This document shows, one piece after another, positions 5,887 through 13,599 of a stretch of DNA of 21,554 bases. A model generated the notes under the pieces. The model made no database searches, had not been told where the DNA came from, and saw only the letters and a program-made list of their open reading frames with translations. Source of the stretch: Parcubacteria group bacterium GW2011_GWD2_43_10 (lineage in GTDB: Bacteria; Patescibacteriota; Patescibacteriia; Veblenbacterales; UBA10138); assembly GCA_000995845.1 (NCBI GenBank), contig LCEZ01000009.1, positions 1-21,554 of the forward strand, read 5' to 3'. Both the position numbers and the translations under genes were made by a program. Within the stretch, counting starts at the first letter, position 1, and each line of letters opens with the position of its first letter.

Positions 5887-7159
5887 GGAAGTGTGAGGCA
5901 CAGCTCATGCACGGGTCGTAGGCGCGGATTAACTTCTCCAGCTCCAGCTGGATTTTTTCTTGAGGCGGATTTTGGGGCAATAATTCCTCCACTAATCTCG
6001 CCATATCTTGCTCTATATTTATTTGATTTTGCCCGGTTGGTACTACAATCTCTCCCTCAACAATATTGCCTTGCTCATTTATCTCCACTTTATGATAAAG
6101 TGTGCCCCGGGGAGCTTCAATAACACCCACACCAATGCCGGAGACGCGGGTTGGCTTCACAATTTCTTCAGCCATAAATTTCTCAGTTTCCAAAAGTTCA
6201 ATTGAATGATCAACACAATGCAGTAACTCAATAGCTTGCGCTAGGTTATTATCAAAAATATTAGTGGAAGGGAAGCGGGTGAGGGCAGCAGCGGCATCTT
6301 TTTTTGTATTGTCATGCAAGCTGTCTTTGGCCAGATTGATCCTAGCTAAAGCCCCGACCATGTAAGATTGGCCGTCAAAAGTGTAGCCGGAGGCTTCGGA
6401 ATAAGGAATAACCACATGTTCTAGATGATCCTTAAAATCAGCTTCAGATATATTAAGGCCAGTATCACTGATAATAGTTCCCTCCAGGAAGCTGAAAGGG
6501 TTAGCCGTCAAGGCCATGAAATGTGTCTTACGATCAAAATGCCAATCACATTTAGCAAAGCGTTCAATAGTGCGCAAGACCGCAAATCTTACCTCTTTAA
6601 GTTTGGCAATAGCTTCTTTAATCTCTTCATCTTTTGGAAAATGAAGCCAGCCGCCGATGGTGGGATGCAGAGCATGAACACTGCGCCCAGCAATTATTAT
6701 AGAGAGAAAATTGCCCGCGCCCTTAATGGCAAAAGCATCATGTAAAATTTCATGTTGTTCCGGATCATTCTCATCAAAAGATAGGAAAGAATCTTTACCG
6801 TACATATCCGGTAATGAAAAAAGGTAAAGATGTAGGGCGTGGTCGCGGATATTTAGCCCGTACATAGTTAGTTTTTTCAGAATTTGCGTTTGCCGGCTTG
6901 GTGTTATGCCCAAGGCATGTTCGCAAGCTTCAATACTGCACATCAGGTGAGCATTAGAGCAAGTGCCGCAAATGCGTGCTAATAATTGGGGCACGGTTTT
7001 ATATGGTTTGCCGCGCATTGCTTGGGTATAAAACCTTTTGTATTCAGTCACAGCAAAACGGCATTTTTCAACTTTGCCAGCCTTAACTACCACATCCAAA
7101 GTGGCTGCGCCCTCTACTTTGGTTATTTCTTTGGTTAAAGATAGGTCTATTTGATGCAT
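5855..7159 (-). CDS. NiFe hydrogenase large (catalytic) subunit, group 3-like
   Basis: The 434-aa subunit holds the NiFe active site. The L1 motif RICGTCSNAH (about 62-71) supplies Cys64 and Cys67, and the L2 motif DPCMSCASH supplies Cys417 and Cys420. After His423 an 11-aa tail remains, as expected for the form cleaved by the protease encoded at 5509-5886. The protein resembles soluble cofactor-linked group 3 enzymes (HoxH, sulfhydrogenase alpha, MvhA) more than membrane uptake enzymes, and is compact for the family. It follows the small subunit by 38 bp in an AT-rich gap. No Shine-Dalgarno site is visible. Expected role: reversible H2 oxidation and evolution in the cytoplasm. The exact subgroup cannot be fixed without phylogeny. 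Confidence 0.93.
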   Translation of the reverse strand: MHQIDLSLTKEITKVEGAATLDVVVKAGKVEKCRFAVTEYKRFYTQAMRGKPYKTVPQLLARICGTCSNAHLMCSIEACEHALGITPSRQTQILKKLTMYGLNIRDHALHLYLFSLPDMYGKDSFLSFDENDPEQHEILHDAFAIKGAGNFLSIIIAGRSVHALHPTIGGWLHFPKDEEIKEAIAKLKEVRFAVLRTIERFAKCDWHFDRKTHFMALTANPFSFLEGTIISDTGLNISEADFKDHLEHVVIPYSEASGYTFDGQSYMVGALARINLAKDSLHDNTKKDAAAALTRFPSTNIFDNNLAQAIELLHCVDHSIELLETEKFMAEEIVKPTRVSGIGVGVIEAPRGTLYHKVEINEQGNIVEGEIVVPTGQNQINIEQDMARLVEELLPQNPPQEKIQLELEKLIRAYDPCMSCASHFLKLNIAKVSA

Positions 7160-7197
7160 TATAGTAAAATCAAAATTTAAATATCAAAAATAAAAAA

Positions 7198-7692
7198 TTA
7201 AACCTTAACACCAAATTCTTTCAGAAATTTATCCAGCGCTTCCAGGAATTTTTTCTCATCCATCGGGCAGCCCGGCACAGCCGCATCAACTGTTACTACA
7301 TCGGAAAGTTTTTGCACATGGGGCATATAAGCAAAGCGCGCCATGATTGGTTCAATTTCTTTTAAGCGTTCGGGATCAAATTGGTCCCGCTGAGCACTAG
7401 GTAAACCCATACAAGCGCAGGCACCGATGGCTACCAATTTTTTAGCTTTAGAACGGATTTCTTTAAGCTTAGCTACCTGTTCGGGTGAAGCTAAGGCGCC
7501 TTCCACAAAAGCCACATCCATTTCGTCCATAGTATTATTGGTTTGCAAAACTCGGGCGTGCCTAAAATCCAGCAACTTTTTCCAGACTTGCCAACGGTCG
7601 TTCATGAGTTCGGTAAAAAGTATGGTGCTGTCTTCGCAACAACTGAAAGTGAACCAGCCGACGCGTAATTTTTTATTAGCAGTTTCGGCCAT
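7198..7692 (-). CDS. NiFe hydrogenase small subunit (single-cluster type)
   Basis: The 164-aa electron-transfer subunit is of the NuoB/HoxY/MvhG (20 kDa) type. It should carry only the proximal 4Fe4S cluster, because the C-terminal cluster-binding region of longer small subunits is absent. Candidate ligands are Cys18/Cys19 (TFSCCEDS), Cys92 (AIGACAC, with an extra Cys94) and Cys142 (VPGCP). Hydrogenases usually have CxxC at the first site; here it is a tandem CC, as in complex I NuoB. No signal peptide is present, so it is cytoplasmic. The start is supported by TATAAT 6 nt upstream. The large-subunit gene follows in the same operon. Confidence 0.9.
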   Translation of the reverse strand: MAETANKKLRVGWFTFSCCEDSTILFTELMNDRWQVWKKLLDFRHARVLQTNNTMDEMDVAFVEGALASPEQVAKLKEIRSKAKKLVAIGACACMGLPSAQRDQFDPERLKEIEPIMARFAYMPHVQKLSDVVTVDAAVPGCPMDEKKFLEALDKFLKEFGVKV

Positions 7693-7707
7693 AAGTTAAT
7701 TATACCA
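7693..7707 (-). promoter_or_regulatory. Leaderless extended -10 promoter of the hydrogenase operon
   Basis: Reading the - strand, TGGTATAAT (7707 to 7699) is an extended -10 box with perfect TATAAT, ending 6 nt before the small-subunit ATG at 7692. The hydrogenase pair thus has its own promoter, separate from comF, and starts leaderless. Confidence 0.68.
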
Positions 7708-7730
7708 GGCGAGTGAGCGATTAGCTAAAT

Positions 7731-8480
7731 TTATCCTTTAGCTACAGTTAAACCCCAGACGCCGCTGGCGCCGTTGGCTTTTAACACCCGGGCGCACTCT
7801 TCCAGGGTCGCGCCTGAAGTATAAACATCATCCACTAAAATAAAGGCCCGGCCAGCAATATTAGCTCCAGGCAAAATTTTGTAAACACCCTTGATATTTT
7901 TAGCCCGGTCAGCTTCGTTTTTTAATTCGCTTTGCGGTTTTGAATTAACTATTCTTTGCAGAGTTAGTTCATTTGGTAAATTAACGTTTTGCGAAATTAA
8001 CGCAGCCAAAATTTCTGATTGGTTAAAGTCCCGTTGCCGTTCTCGCCTTGGCGCTAACGGCACTGGCGTTAAACACCATTGTTCGCGCGGAACCTCATGC
8101 CAGGCTGGGGGTAAGTTAAAAGCGCGCATTAGTCCGTTAATTAGATTGACCAAAATAGGCGCCACCTCGCGCACACCATCAAATTTAAAAGCTTTAATTA
8201 AATTACGAACAATTGGGTTGCCATAAGGCTGGGCCGACCAAACGCCGCTAAGATAATGGCCTCCAGCACAGTTGGGGCAAAATTCGCCCAAGCTGGTGAC
8301 AGTTTGGCAATCCGGGCAGTGAAGCTGTCGCGGATAGGTAAGCGAGGCCAGACAAACGGGGCAGCACCAAGCGCCCCAGCGGCCGCAATTGAGGCAGCGG
8401 CGGGGGAAAATAGCTTCTAGCAGCCACTGCCAAGCGGCGTTAAGTAATGAGAAAGGGTTTTGAGCAGTTTTTTTAAACAT
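7731..8480 (-). CDS. comF: ComF-family phosphoribosyltransferase-like protein
   Basis: This 249-aa protein is of the ComF/GntX family, linked to natural DNA uptake. The N-terminus has a multi-cysteine zinc-binding region (CLNCG, CCPVC, CPDC and CPNC at about 35-90). The C-terminus has the phosphoribosyltransferase signature FILVDDVYTSGATLEE at about 213-228. NLIKAFKFDG in the middle is typical. In Bacillus, ComF works with the ComFA helicase in competence. CPR bacteria are thought to take up foreign nucleotides or DNA, which would fit, but that is inference. It starts 25 bp after the clpC stop and has no clear promoter, so cotranscription with clpC is likely. Confidence 0.9.
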   Translation of the reverse strand: MFKKTAQNPFSLLNAAWQWLLEAIFPRRCLNCGRWGAWCCPVCLASLTYPRQLHCPDCQTVTSLGEFCPNCAGGHYLSGVWSAQPYGNPIVRNLIKAFKFDGVREVAPILVNLINGLMRAFNLPPAWHEVPREQWCLTPVPLAPRRERQRDFNQSEILAALISQNVNLPNELTLQRIVNSKPQSELKNEADRAKNIKGVYKILPGANIAGRAFILVDDVYTSGATLEECARVLKANGASGVWGLTVAKG

Positions 8481-8505
8481 AATCTTTTGCTCTTAGCCCT
8501 TACCT

Positions 8506-11022
8506 TTACTTTAGAATGACCTGTCCGTTTTTAACTGATAAAGTGAGATTGGCTGGCGGTTTTATTTTGCTTTGTAACAGCCGGGCGGTAATTGGATCCT
8601 CTACTTTATCGGTTAAATATCGTTTAATGCCACGCGCGCCTTCTTGGGGTGAAAAAGTCAGTTTAGCAATCGCCCCAACCACGCCGCGCCCTAAGCGGAT
8701 TGTTAGATCAAGTTTTTGTGCCTGGAAGCGATTGTTCAACTCAGTTACTTGCAGTTTTACAATTTCAGCTAAATCCGACTCTTTTAATGGATTGAAGATT
8801 ATTACCCCGTCCAGGCGGTTGAGAAACTCTGGCCGGAAAAATTTTTTTACCTCACCCATTAATTGATCTTTAGTTTCCTGCCACTCATTAGCCCAATTAC
8901 TTTGGGCTTTATCAACTTCAGCGGTGAAACCAAGTTTGGCTTGCTGGGTTAATTCTTTTAAGCCCAAATTGGAGGTCATGATAATAAGAGTATTTTTAAA
9001 GTTCACCTGTTTGCCTGAGGCATCAGTCAAATGCCCTTCATCTAGTACTTGTAGTAGCAGATTGAAAATATCCGGGTGGGCCTTTTCCACCTCATCAAAC
9101 AAAACAATAGCCGATTGTTTTCGCCTGACCACGTCAGTCAATTTATTTGAATCTTTATAGCCAACATAGCCAGCCGGGGCGCCGATTAGCTTGGAAATAT
9201 TAAACCCTTCGGAAAATTCCGACATATCAAGCCTAACTAAAGCTTGTGGGTCTTCTAAAACAATTTCCGCTATTGCCTTAGCTAGCTCAGTTTTGCCAAC
9301 GCCGGATGGCCCTAAAAACAGGAATGAACCAAGCGGGCGATTAGGATTACCCAAACCTAGGCGGCCGCGTCTGATCGCACGGGTTACAGCCTTGATTGCT
9401 TCCGCCTGTCCCACGATTCGGCTTGATAGTTTTTCTTCCAAAGCCATCAATTTGGTTTTTTCTTCAGCCAGCAGTTCAGTAATTGGTACGCCAGTAATTT
9501 GCGATACCACCTGAGCAATTTCTGGCCGGGAAATTGTGCCGATTTTTTCCTCGCCCGTTTTCCGATTTTTCTTTAAGTTTTCCAGCTCATGTTTAACCCT
9601 GGCTTCTTCTTCTTTATGAGCGTTAGCCAGCGGGAAATTCTCTTCTTGCACGGCTAGTTCTTTAGCTTGTTGTAGTTGCTTAAGGCGAGCGTCAAACTCA
9701 CGGATTTTTTTGGAATTGCCTTGGGGTAAATATGAGGTGCGGACATGGCTGGCCGCCTCGTCAACCAGGTCAATGGCTTTATCTGGCAGAAATTTATCAG
9801 GTAAATATCTTTCCGATAGGCTGACAGCCGCCTCAATCGCTTCATTGGTAATGGTAACGCCATGGAATTTTTCGTAATTGGCTTTAATACCCTTTAGCAC
9901 CGCCTCAGTTTCCTCAGGCGTCGGTTCCACTACTTGCACTACTTGGAACCTACGTTCTAAGGCGGCATCGGATTCAATTGATTTTTTATATTCTTCCTGG
10001 GTAGTAGCGCCAATACAGCGCACCAGGCCTTTAGCCAGCGCTGGCTTGATGATGTTAGCCAAATCTAAACTGCCTGGGGCGGCGCCAGTACCGACAATGG
10101 TATGAACCTCATCAATAAACAAAATAATTTCCGGGTGAGTTTTAAGTTCGTCCAAAATTTGCTTTAAGCGTCCTTCAAATTCGCCACGGTACATTGTGCC
10201 CGCAACCACCAGCCCTAAATCTAGGGCCATTATTTTTTTATCAAGCAGGAATTCCGGTACCTTACCTTCCATGATTTTTTTAGCCAAGCCTTCAACGATT
10301 GCAGTTTTACCAACCCCCGGATCACCCAACAACAGGGGATTATTTTTAGTACGTCGGCCAAGAATGTTTATAAGTCTTTGGATTTCTTTAGTGCGGCCAA
10401 TCACTGGGTCAACTTTATCTTGAATTTCTTTGCTGGTAAGATCAGTGCAGAAAAAATCCAAAGCTGGTGTGGCGTTCTCTCGGCCGTTTTCCGGCTTGGT
10501 TTCATTGGGGGCAAAAGCCTCAGTAATGTCAGGGAATTTGGAGGTGCTTTTTAAAATTGAATTAACACTTTGCTTTAAGCTGCGTAAATTCGTACCCAGT
10601 TTAAGCCACAAGCTTTTTACCTCGGATTCCTCGCTGGTTACAATGGCATAAAGCAAATGTTCAGTGCCGATATATTGATGCTGTAATCGCCAGGCAATCA
10701 GCACAGATTTTTCCACAATTTTTTTAACGGTTAAGCTCAACTCATCACTTAAAATATCCAGCAAGGTCTCTTCGTTAGGTTCGTCGTTTAGTAGAGATAT
10801 AGTTGCCTGAGCTGGTTGGGTATTCAGTTTGGCGTGCAATTGTAAAGGTGAGAGGCCATGTTTATCTAAAATCTCAGCTGATAAGCTGCCGCGCTGGGAA
10901 GCCAACGCCAGCAAAACATCAGCCGGCTCCAGCTGTTTACGCCCAGCATTATTAGCGGACATGCGGGCCAACGACAAAGTTTTTTGATAATGGGTGGTGA
11001 ATTTGGAGAAAATATCAAGCAT
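8506..11022 (-). CDS. clpC: ClpC-type AAA+ unfoldase, ATPase subunit of Clp protease
   Basis: This full-length 838-aa Hsp100 protein unfolds substrates and feeds them to ClpP. Order: double Clp-N repeat (about 1-150), first AAA+ domain with Walker A GDPGVGKT (233-240) and Walker B LFIDE (301-305), a short coiled-coil/UVR-like middle (about 440-490) typical of ClpC and not of long-middle ClpB, then a second AAA+ domain with GPSGVGKT (571-578), LFDE (641-644) and an arginine finger in FLNRLD. The LGF tripeptide (697-699) sits where ClpP-docking loops lie, supporting a protease partner and not a pure disaggregase. Tandem -10-like boxes lie about 50-60 nt upstream of the ATG. No CIRCE or CtsR-type operator is seen. 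Confidence 0.92.
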   Translation of the reverse strand: MLDIFSKFTTHYQKTLSLARMSANNAGRKQLEPADVLLALASQRGSLSAEILDKHGLSPLQLHAKLNTQPAQATISLLNDEPNEETLLDILSDELSLTVKKIVEKSVLIAWRLQHQYIGTEHLLYAIVTSEESEVKSLWLKLGTNLRSLKQSVNSILKSTSKFPDITEAFAPNETKPENGRENATPALDFFCTDLTSKEIQDKVDPVIGRTKEIQRLINILGRRTKNNPLLLGDPGVGKTAIVEGLAKKIMEGKVPEFLLDKKIMALDLGLVVAGTMYRGEFEGRLKQILDELKTHPEIILFIDEVHTIVGTGAAPGSLDLANIIKPALAKGLVRCIGATTQEEYKKSIESDAALERRFQVVQVVEPTPEETEAVLKGIKANYEKFHGVTITNEAIEAAVSLSERYLPDKFLPDKAIDLVDEAASHVRTSYLPQGNSKKIREFDARLKQLQQAKELAVQEENFPLANAHKEEEARVKHELENLKKNRKTGEEKIGTISRPEIAQVVSQITGVPITELLAEEKTKLMALEEKLSSRIVGQAEAIKAVTRAIRRGRLGLGNPNRPLGSFLFLGPSGVGKTELAKAIAEIVLEDPQALVRLDMSEFSEGFNISKLIGAPAGYVGYKDSNKLTDVVRRKQSAIVLFDEVEKAHPDIFNLLLQVLDEGHLTDASGKQVNFKNTLIIMTSNLGLKELTQQAKLGFTAEVDKAQSNWANEWQETKDQLMGEVKKFFRPEFLNRLDGVIIFNPLKESDLAEIVKLQVTELNNRFQAQKLDLTIRLGRGVVGAIAKLTFSPQEGARGIKRYLTDKVEDPITARLLQSKIKPPANLTLSVKNGQVILK

Positions 11023-11090
11023 AAGCGTGCCTAAAGAATAGTTTATTACGCGCTAAAAATCAATAGCTTAGGAGCTATTATATTATACGT
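11022..11090 (-). promoter_or_regulatory. clpC upstream region: tandem -10 boxes and hairpin
   Basis: On the - strand two overlapping TATAAT boxes occur (11087-11082 and 11082-11077). Just downstream is a perfect 7-bp hairpin, AATAGCT-ccta-AGCTATT (11079-11062), followed by GATTTTT. The hairpin could be a weak terminator of htpX transcription or a structure at the 5' end of clpC mRNA. These two uses conflict with each other, and I cannot choose. The rest of the ~40-nt leader has no Shine-Dalgarno site. Confidence 0.4.
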
Positions 11091-11106
11091 AAAATTATAA
11101 GATTTA

Positions 11107-11877
11107 TTACGTAATTTTTCGCAAAGCCGCCACTCTTTCAGCTAGGGGCGGATGGGTCATAAAAAGTCTGCCCAAAAAATTTGGTTTGGCGCCAAACGGT
11201 GAGGCCAGGTAAAGATGCGCGGTAGCCTCGGAAACTCGTTGCATAGGTAATCCTTCTTGGCCGATTTTTTCCAAGGCGCGGGCCAAGCCTTCGGGGTAGC
11301 GGGTCAGGAGTGCACCCGAAGAATCAGCTAAAAATTCACGTTGCCGGGAAATTGCCAACTGAATTATTTTTCCAATTAGGGGTGAAAGTATTGCTAGTAC
11401 TAAACCGATTAATATAAGTACACCCCCAGCATTGCCGCCGCGTGAGCTGGAGCGACGGCCGCCGCCTACAAAACTGGTGGAACGCAAAAAAATATCCGAT
11501 AAAATTGACAAAGTGCCAAGCAAAACAATTACGATGGTGGCAAAACGGATATCGTAATTAGATACATGGGAAAGTTCATGTGCAATTACGCCTTCCAATT
11601 CTTCATTGGCTAGTTTAGCTACCGCGCCGGCAGTTAAAGCAATAGAAGAATGCTCAGGGTCGCGGCCGGCAGCAAAAGCATTAATGGTTTGCTCTGGGAT
11701 CAAGTAAACTTTAGGCATCGGCAGACCTTTGGCAATGCAAAGATTTTCCACCATATTCCAAACGTAGGGGTTAGCCTCGCGTTTTTCTATTTGCTTGGCG
11801 CCAGCTAAAGACAAGGCGATTTTATCGCCGCTAAAGTAACTCACTAAAGCCGTGACAATAGCGATAACTCCTGCCAC
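11107..11877 (-). CDS. htpX: HtpX-like M48 membrane metalloprotease (main frame of a frameshifted gene)
   Basis: The 256-aa frame from a GTG at 11877 contains the M48 catalytic motif VIAHELSHVSNYD (HExxH) and the downstream zinc ligand region REFLADSSG. Hydrophobic segments lie before and between them, and the end is THPPLAERVAALR. HtpX degrades misfolded membrane proteins. The true N-terminus is in another frame: an ATG at 11977 encodes MYDQIAANKRKSWIL, the classic HtpX start, which runs out of frame near 11884-11893. Removing one base from the GGGG or TTTT run on the - strand joins both parts into a 289-aa protein of normal length. This gene lies downstream of lemA, a common lemA-htpX pairing, but is separated from it by an IVS-like element. 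Confidence 0.88.
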   Translation of the reverse strand: MAGVIAIVTALVSYFSGDKIALSLAGAKQIEKREANPYVWNMVENLCIAKGLPMPKVYLIPEQTINAFAAGRDPEHSSIALTAGAVAKLANEELEGVIAHELSHVSNYDIRFATIVIVLLGTLSILSDIFLRSTSFVGGGRRSSSRGGNAGGVLILIGLVLAILSPLIGKIIQLAISRQREFLADSSGALLTRYPEGLARALEKIGQEGLPMQRVSEATAHLYLASPFGAKPNFLGRLFMTHPPLAERVAALRKIT

Positions 11878-11977
11878 TGACAGCGCCCCAAAAGTACCCC
11901 AAAAGGGCGATTACAGCCATAAAGGCAATAACCAGTATCCATGATTTTCTTTTATTGGCGGCAATTTGATCGTACAT
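11831..11977 (-). pseudogene. htpX: Out-of-frame N-terminus of htpX
   Basis: The ATG at 11977 (- strand) opens a 48-codon frame beginning MYDQIAANKRKSWIL, then a hydrophobic helix, then out-of-frame residues to a TAG. The first 30 residues match the expected HtpX N-terminus. The reading frame breaks at the TTTTGGGG run (11886-11893), where a single-base excess would explain everything. It is either a sequencing indel or a real mutation that would leave the protease without its first membrane helix. Confidence 0.75.
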
Positions 11978-11991
11978 AGAAGGGTAGTTCC

Positions 11992-12410
11992 TAGTGATTG
12001 GTTCCTAGCCATTAGTTGCTAGCTAGACTTTGTCCTAATTTGTTTAGCATTTTCATAATTACCTCTAAGTCATTTTTGCAAGTTTTGAACTGTTCAGTTT
12101 TGGATAGTTTAAGTTTTTCGGCCAAGTATATCTGGGTTTCAAGTTCTGCGCCGGAAGCAAAAGCAATGCGAACGAAATTGTGATTATCGGCTGAGGTTCG
12201 TCGGGTAAAACCCTCCGCTATATTGGAAGGTATAGAGATTACCGCTCGCCTCATTTGGCTTATTAAACCGTATTGTTCATTTGCGGGGAAGGTGGCGGTG
12301 AGTTTGTAGATTTCTATAACCAAATCACAGCTTCGCTGCCAAACTTCCAGTTCCCGATAGGATTTCATAGCCGCGATCTTTAGTGGCCAGTGGCCAGGAA
12401 CCAGTGGCTA
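11992..12410 (-). mobile_element. IVS-like element: four-helix-bundle ORF bounded by inverted heptad repeats
   Basis: The left end (11992-12021) and the reverse complement of the right end (12381-12410) match at 21 of 30 positions, sharing GGTTCCT and several flanking blocks. Most differences are transitions that still allow G-U pairing in RNA. Both ends show 7-bp periodicity, such as CTAGCAA/CTAATGG/CTAGGAA on one side and GGCCACT/GGCCACT on the other. The ORF between them encodes an S23/IVS-type protein. The right end begins at the TAG stop of lemA and the left end holds the ORF's own TAA. The whole looks like a 23S rRNA intervening sequence transplanted into the lemA-htpX operon. Confidence 0.6.
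12012..12368 (-). CDS. Four-helix bundle protein, S23/IVS family
   Basis: The 118-aa length is typical of the family first found inside 23S rRNA intervening sequences. Signature parts are YRELEVWQRS at the N-terminus, the central SQMRRAVISIPSNIAEG (about 36-52), and SGAELETQIYLAEKLKL. The fold is a four-helix bundle that forms pentamers in known structures; its function is not established. It has no Shine-Dalgarno site or promoter of its own and lies between lemA and htpX on the same strand. Its TAA stop lies inside the left inverted repeat, tying the ORF to the element. Confidence 0.92.
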   Translation of the reverse strand: MKSYRELEVWQRSCDLVIEIYKLTATFPANEQYGLISQMRRAVISIPSNIAEGFTRRTSADNHNFVRIAFASGAELETQIYLAEKLKLSKTEQFKTCKNDLEVIMKMLNKLGQSLASN

Positions 12411-12965
12411 AAATTCCACTTTCACGTTCTGCTTGGCCGCTTCGTTCTCAATTTCAAAGAATTCGCGTTTGGCGAACTTAAACATATTGCCAACAATGTT
12501 GGAAGGGAAGGTTTCCAGCATAGTGTTTAAATCACGCACCATGCCGTTATAAAATCGCCTTGAGGCCTGTATTTTATTCTCGGTATCAGACAACTCATCC
12601 TGTAATTTAGCAAAGTTTACTGAGGCCTTAAGATCAGGGTAAGCCTCGGCCACGGCAAATAAACTTTTTAAAGCACCAGTCAACATATTCTCTGCTTTGC
12701 CTTTTGCCTCTACACCCTGGGCACTCATCGCACTAGTGCGAGCTTCAGTAACTTTACTAAAAACACCCTCTTCATGTTTGGCATAGCCTTTGACTGTTTC
12801 CATTAAGTTTGGAATCAGGTCATAGCGCCTTTTCAGCTGCACATCAATATCGCTCCAGCCTTCTTCAGTGCGATTTTTTAAAGATACTAAGCGATTGTAA
12901 GTTGCCACTATCCAAAAAATTATAGCGGCGACAACTATTACGATTATCCAAGTTAGTGTACTCAT
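12408..12965 (-). CDS. lemA: LemA family membrane protein
   Basis: The 185-aa protein has an N-terminal membrane segment (about 4-22) and the LemA helical domain. Signature sequence: YNRLVSLKNRTEEGWSDIDV and LKRRYDLIPNLMETVKGYA (about 24-64), then helices containing AVAEAYPDLKAS and FYNGMVRDLNT. LemA proteins are anchored helical bundles of unclear function, often paired with HtpX or other proteases. A good promoter lies 30 to 58 nt upstream, so this transcript, unlike many here, has a leader. Its TAG stop coincides with the right end of the IVS-like element, after which the four-helix-bundle ORF and htpX follow. Confidence 0.92.
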   Translation of the reverse strand: MSTLTWIIVIVVAAIIFWIVATYNRLVSLKNRTEEGWSDIDVQLKRRYDLIPNLMETVKGYAKHEEGVFSKVTEARTSAMSAQGVEAKGKAENMLTGALKSLFAVAEAYPDLKASVNFAKLQDELSDTENKIQASRRFYNGMVRDLNTMLETFPSNIVGNMFKFAKREFFEIENEAAKQNVKVEF

Positions 12966-12994
12966 ATGGTTTATTGTTAATTCTAAGCAAGCTG

Positions 12995-13023
12995 ATTATA
13001 GCAAAATTTGTCCCTTTAATCAA
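12995..13023 (-). promoter_or_regulatory. lemA promoter
   Basis: On the - strand, TTGATT (13023-13018), a 17-bp spacer and a perfect TATAAT (13000-12995) form a good sigma70-type promoter. The transcript would have a leader of about 24-28 nt before the ATG at 12965. It lies directly downstream of the terminator of the previous gene. Confidence 0.65.
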
Positions 13024-13028
13024 TCAAA

Positions 13029-13064
13029 CAAAAACACCCCCGCAGGAGCGAGGGTGTTTTAACT
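13029..13064 (-). terminator. Intrinsic terminator after the OB-like membrane protein gene
   Basis: AAAACACCC and GGGTGTTTT form a 9-bp stem with a small inner CGC/GCG pairing. On the - strand it is followed by TTTGTTTG. It lies 11 bp past the stop of the gene at 13075-13599 and just upstream of the lemA promoter, separating the two units. Confidence 0.8.
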
Positions 13065-13074
13065 TTAATAACAA

Positions 13075-13599
13075 TTACTGCACGTTCAGTACTTCAATAC
13101 GCGAGGCGGTGAAAGTGGTGACTCCTCTGAGGTTGGTAGAAGCTACTACCGTAACCTGATCACCAACAGCAATATCAGAAACAGAAATATTTTCCTGTTT
13201 GAACAATCCGGCGCCGCCTTCTTCCGGCAGGACGCGCGGGATAGTGCGTTTAATCACTTGCGTGTTAGCATCAGCCTTTACAGTTAAGGTGGCATCCGCG
13301 GCCAGTAAGTTCATTTCCTTTTTAGCAAATACGGTGATTTGACCATTGCCCACGCTTTTTACTTCCCCGACATAAGAATAAACTTCATTGGGTGTGGGTA
13401 CTGGTGCTTGTTCAGTTTGGCTTGTTTGGCCGGATGGAGACGTAGGTTGTCCGCCTGGTTTTGGCTTAAGTCCGCCGCTGAACATAAAATAAGCCACAGC
13501 CGCGAGTATTACTACAACCACCACGGCAATAATTAAGCCCATAGGAGCGCCTTTTTTTGGGCTGGCGCTTGAGGGCATACTGGAAATTGAATCTGGCAT
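13075..13599 (-). CDS. Membrane-anchored protein with OB-like (DUF5666-type) domain
   Basis: This 174-aa protein has a Ser/Pro-rich cytoplasmic start, one membrane segment (about 21-41), and a flexible Pro/Gly/Ser/Gln linker (about 44-70). The extracellular beta domain starts GEVKSVGNGQITVFAKK and ends VSDIAVGDQVTVVAS plus FTASRIEVL. The pattern of a G-V-(K)-S-V strand start and an IAVGDQV turn is what I know from DUF5666-like OB folds, which occur in many CPR surface proteins without a known role. A TATAAT box lies about 36 nt upstream, divergent from the giant surface-protein gene, and an intrinsic terminator follows. Confidence 0.65.
   Translation of the reverse strand: MPDSISSMPSSASPKKGAPMGLIIAVVVVVILAAVAYFMFSGGLKPKPGGQPTSPSGQTSQTEQAPVPTPNEVYSYVGEVKSVGNGQITVFAKKEMNLLAADATLTVKADANTQVIKRTIPRVLPEEGGAGLFKQENISVSDIAVGDQVTVVASTNLRGVTTFTASRIEVLNVQ

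Noticed and set aside
5893..6745. + strand ORFs opposite the hydrogenase large subunit
   Set aside because: They are shadows of a well-conserved gene on the other strand and show no domain.
8516..10651. + strand ORFs opposite clpC
   Set aside because: They are antisense shadows with unnatural composition; clpC is full length and conserved throughout.
11022..11090. CIRCE or CtsR operator upstream of clpC
   Set aside because: The inverted repeat AATAGCT/AGCTATT matches neither TTAGCACTC/GAGTGCTAA nor the CtsR heptad.
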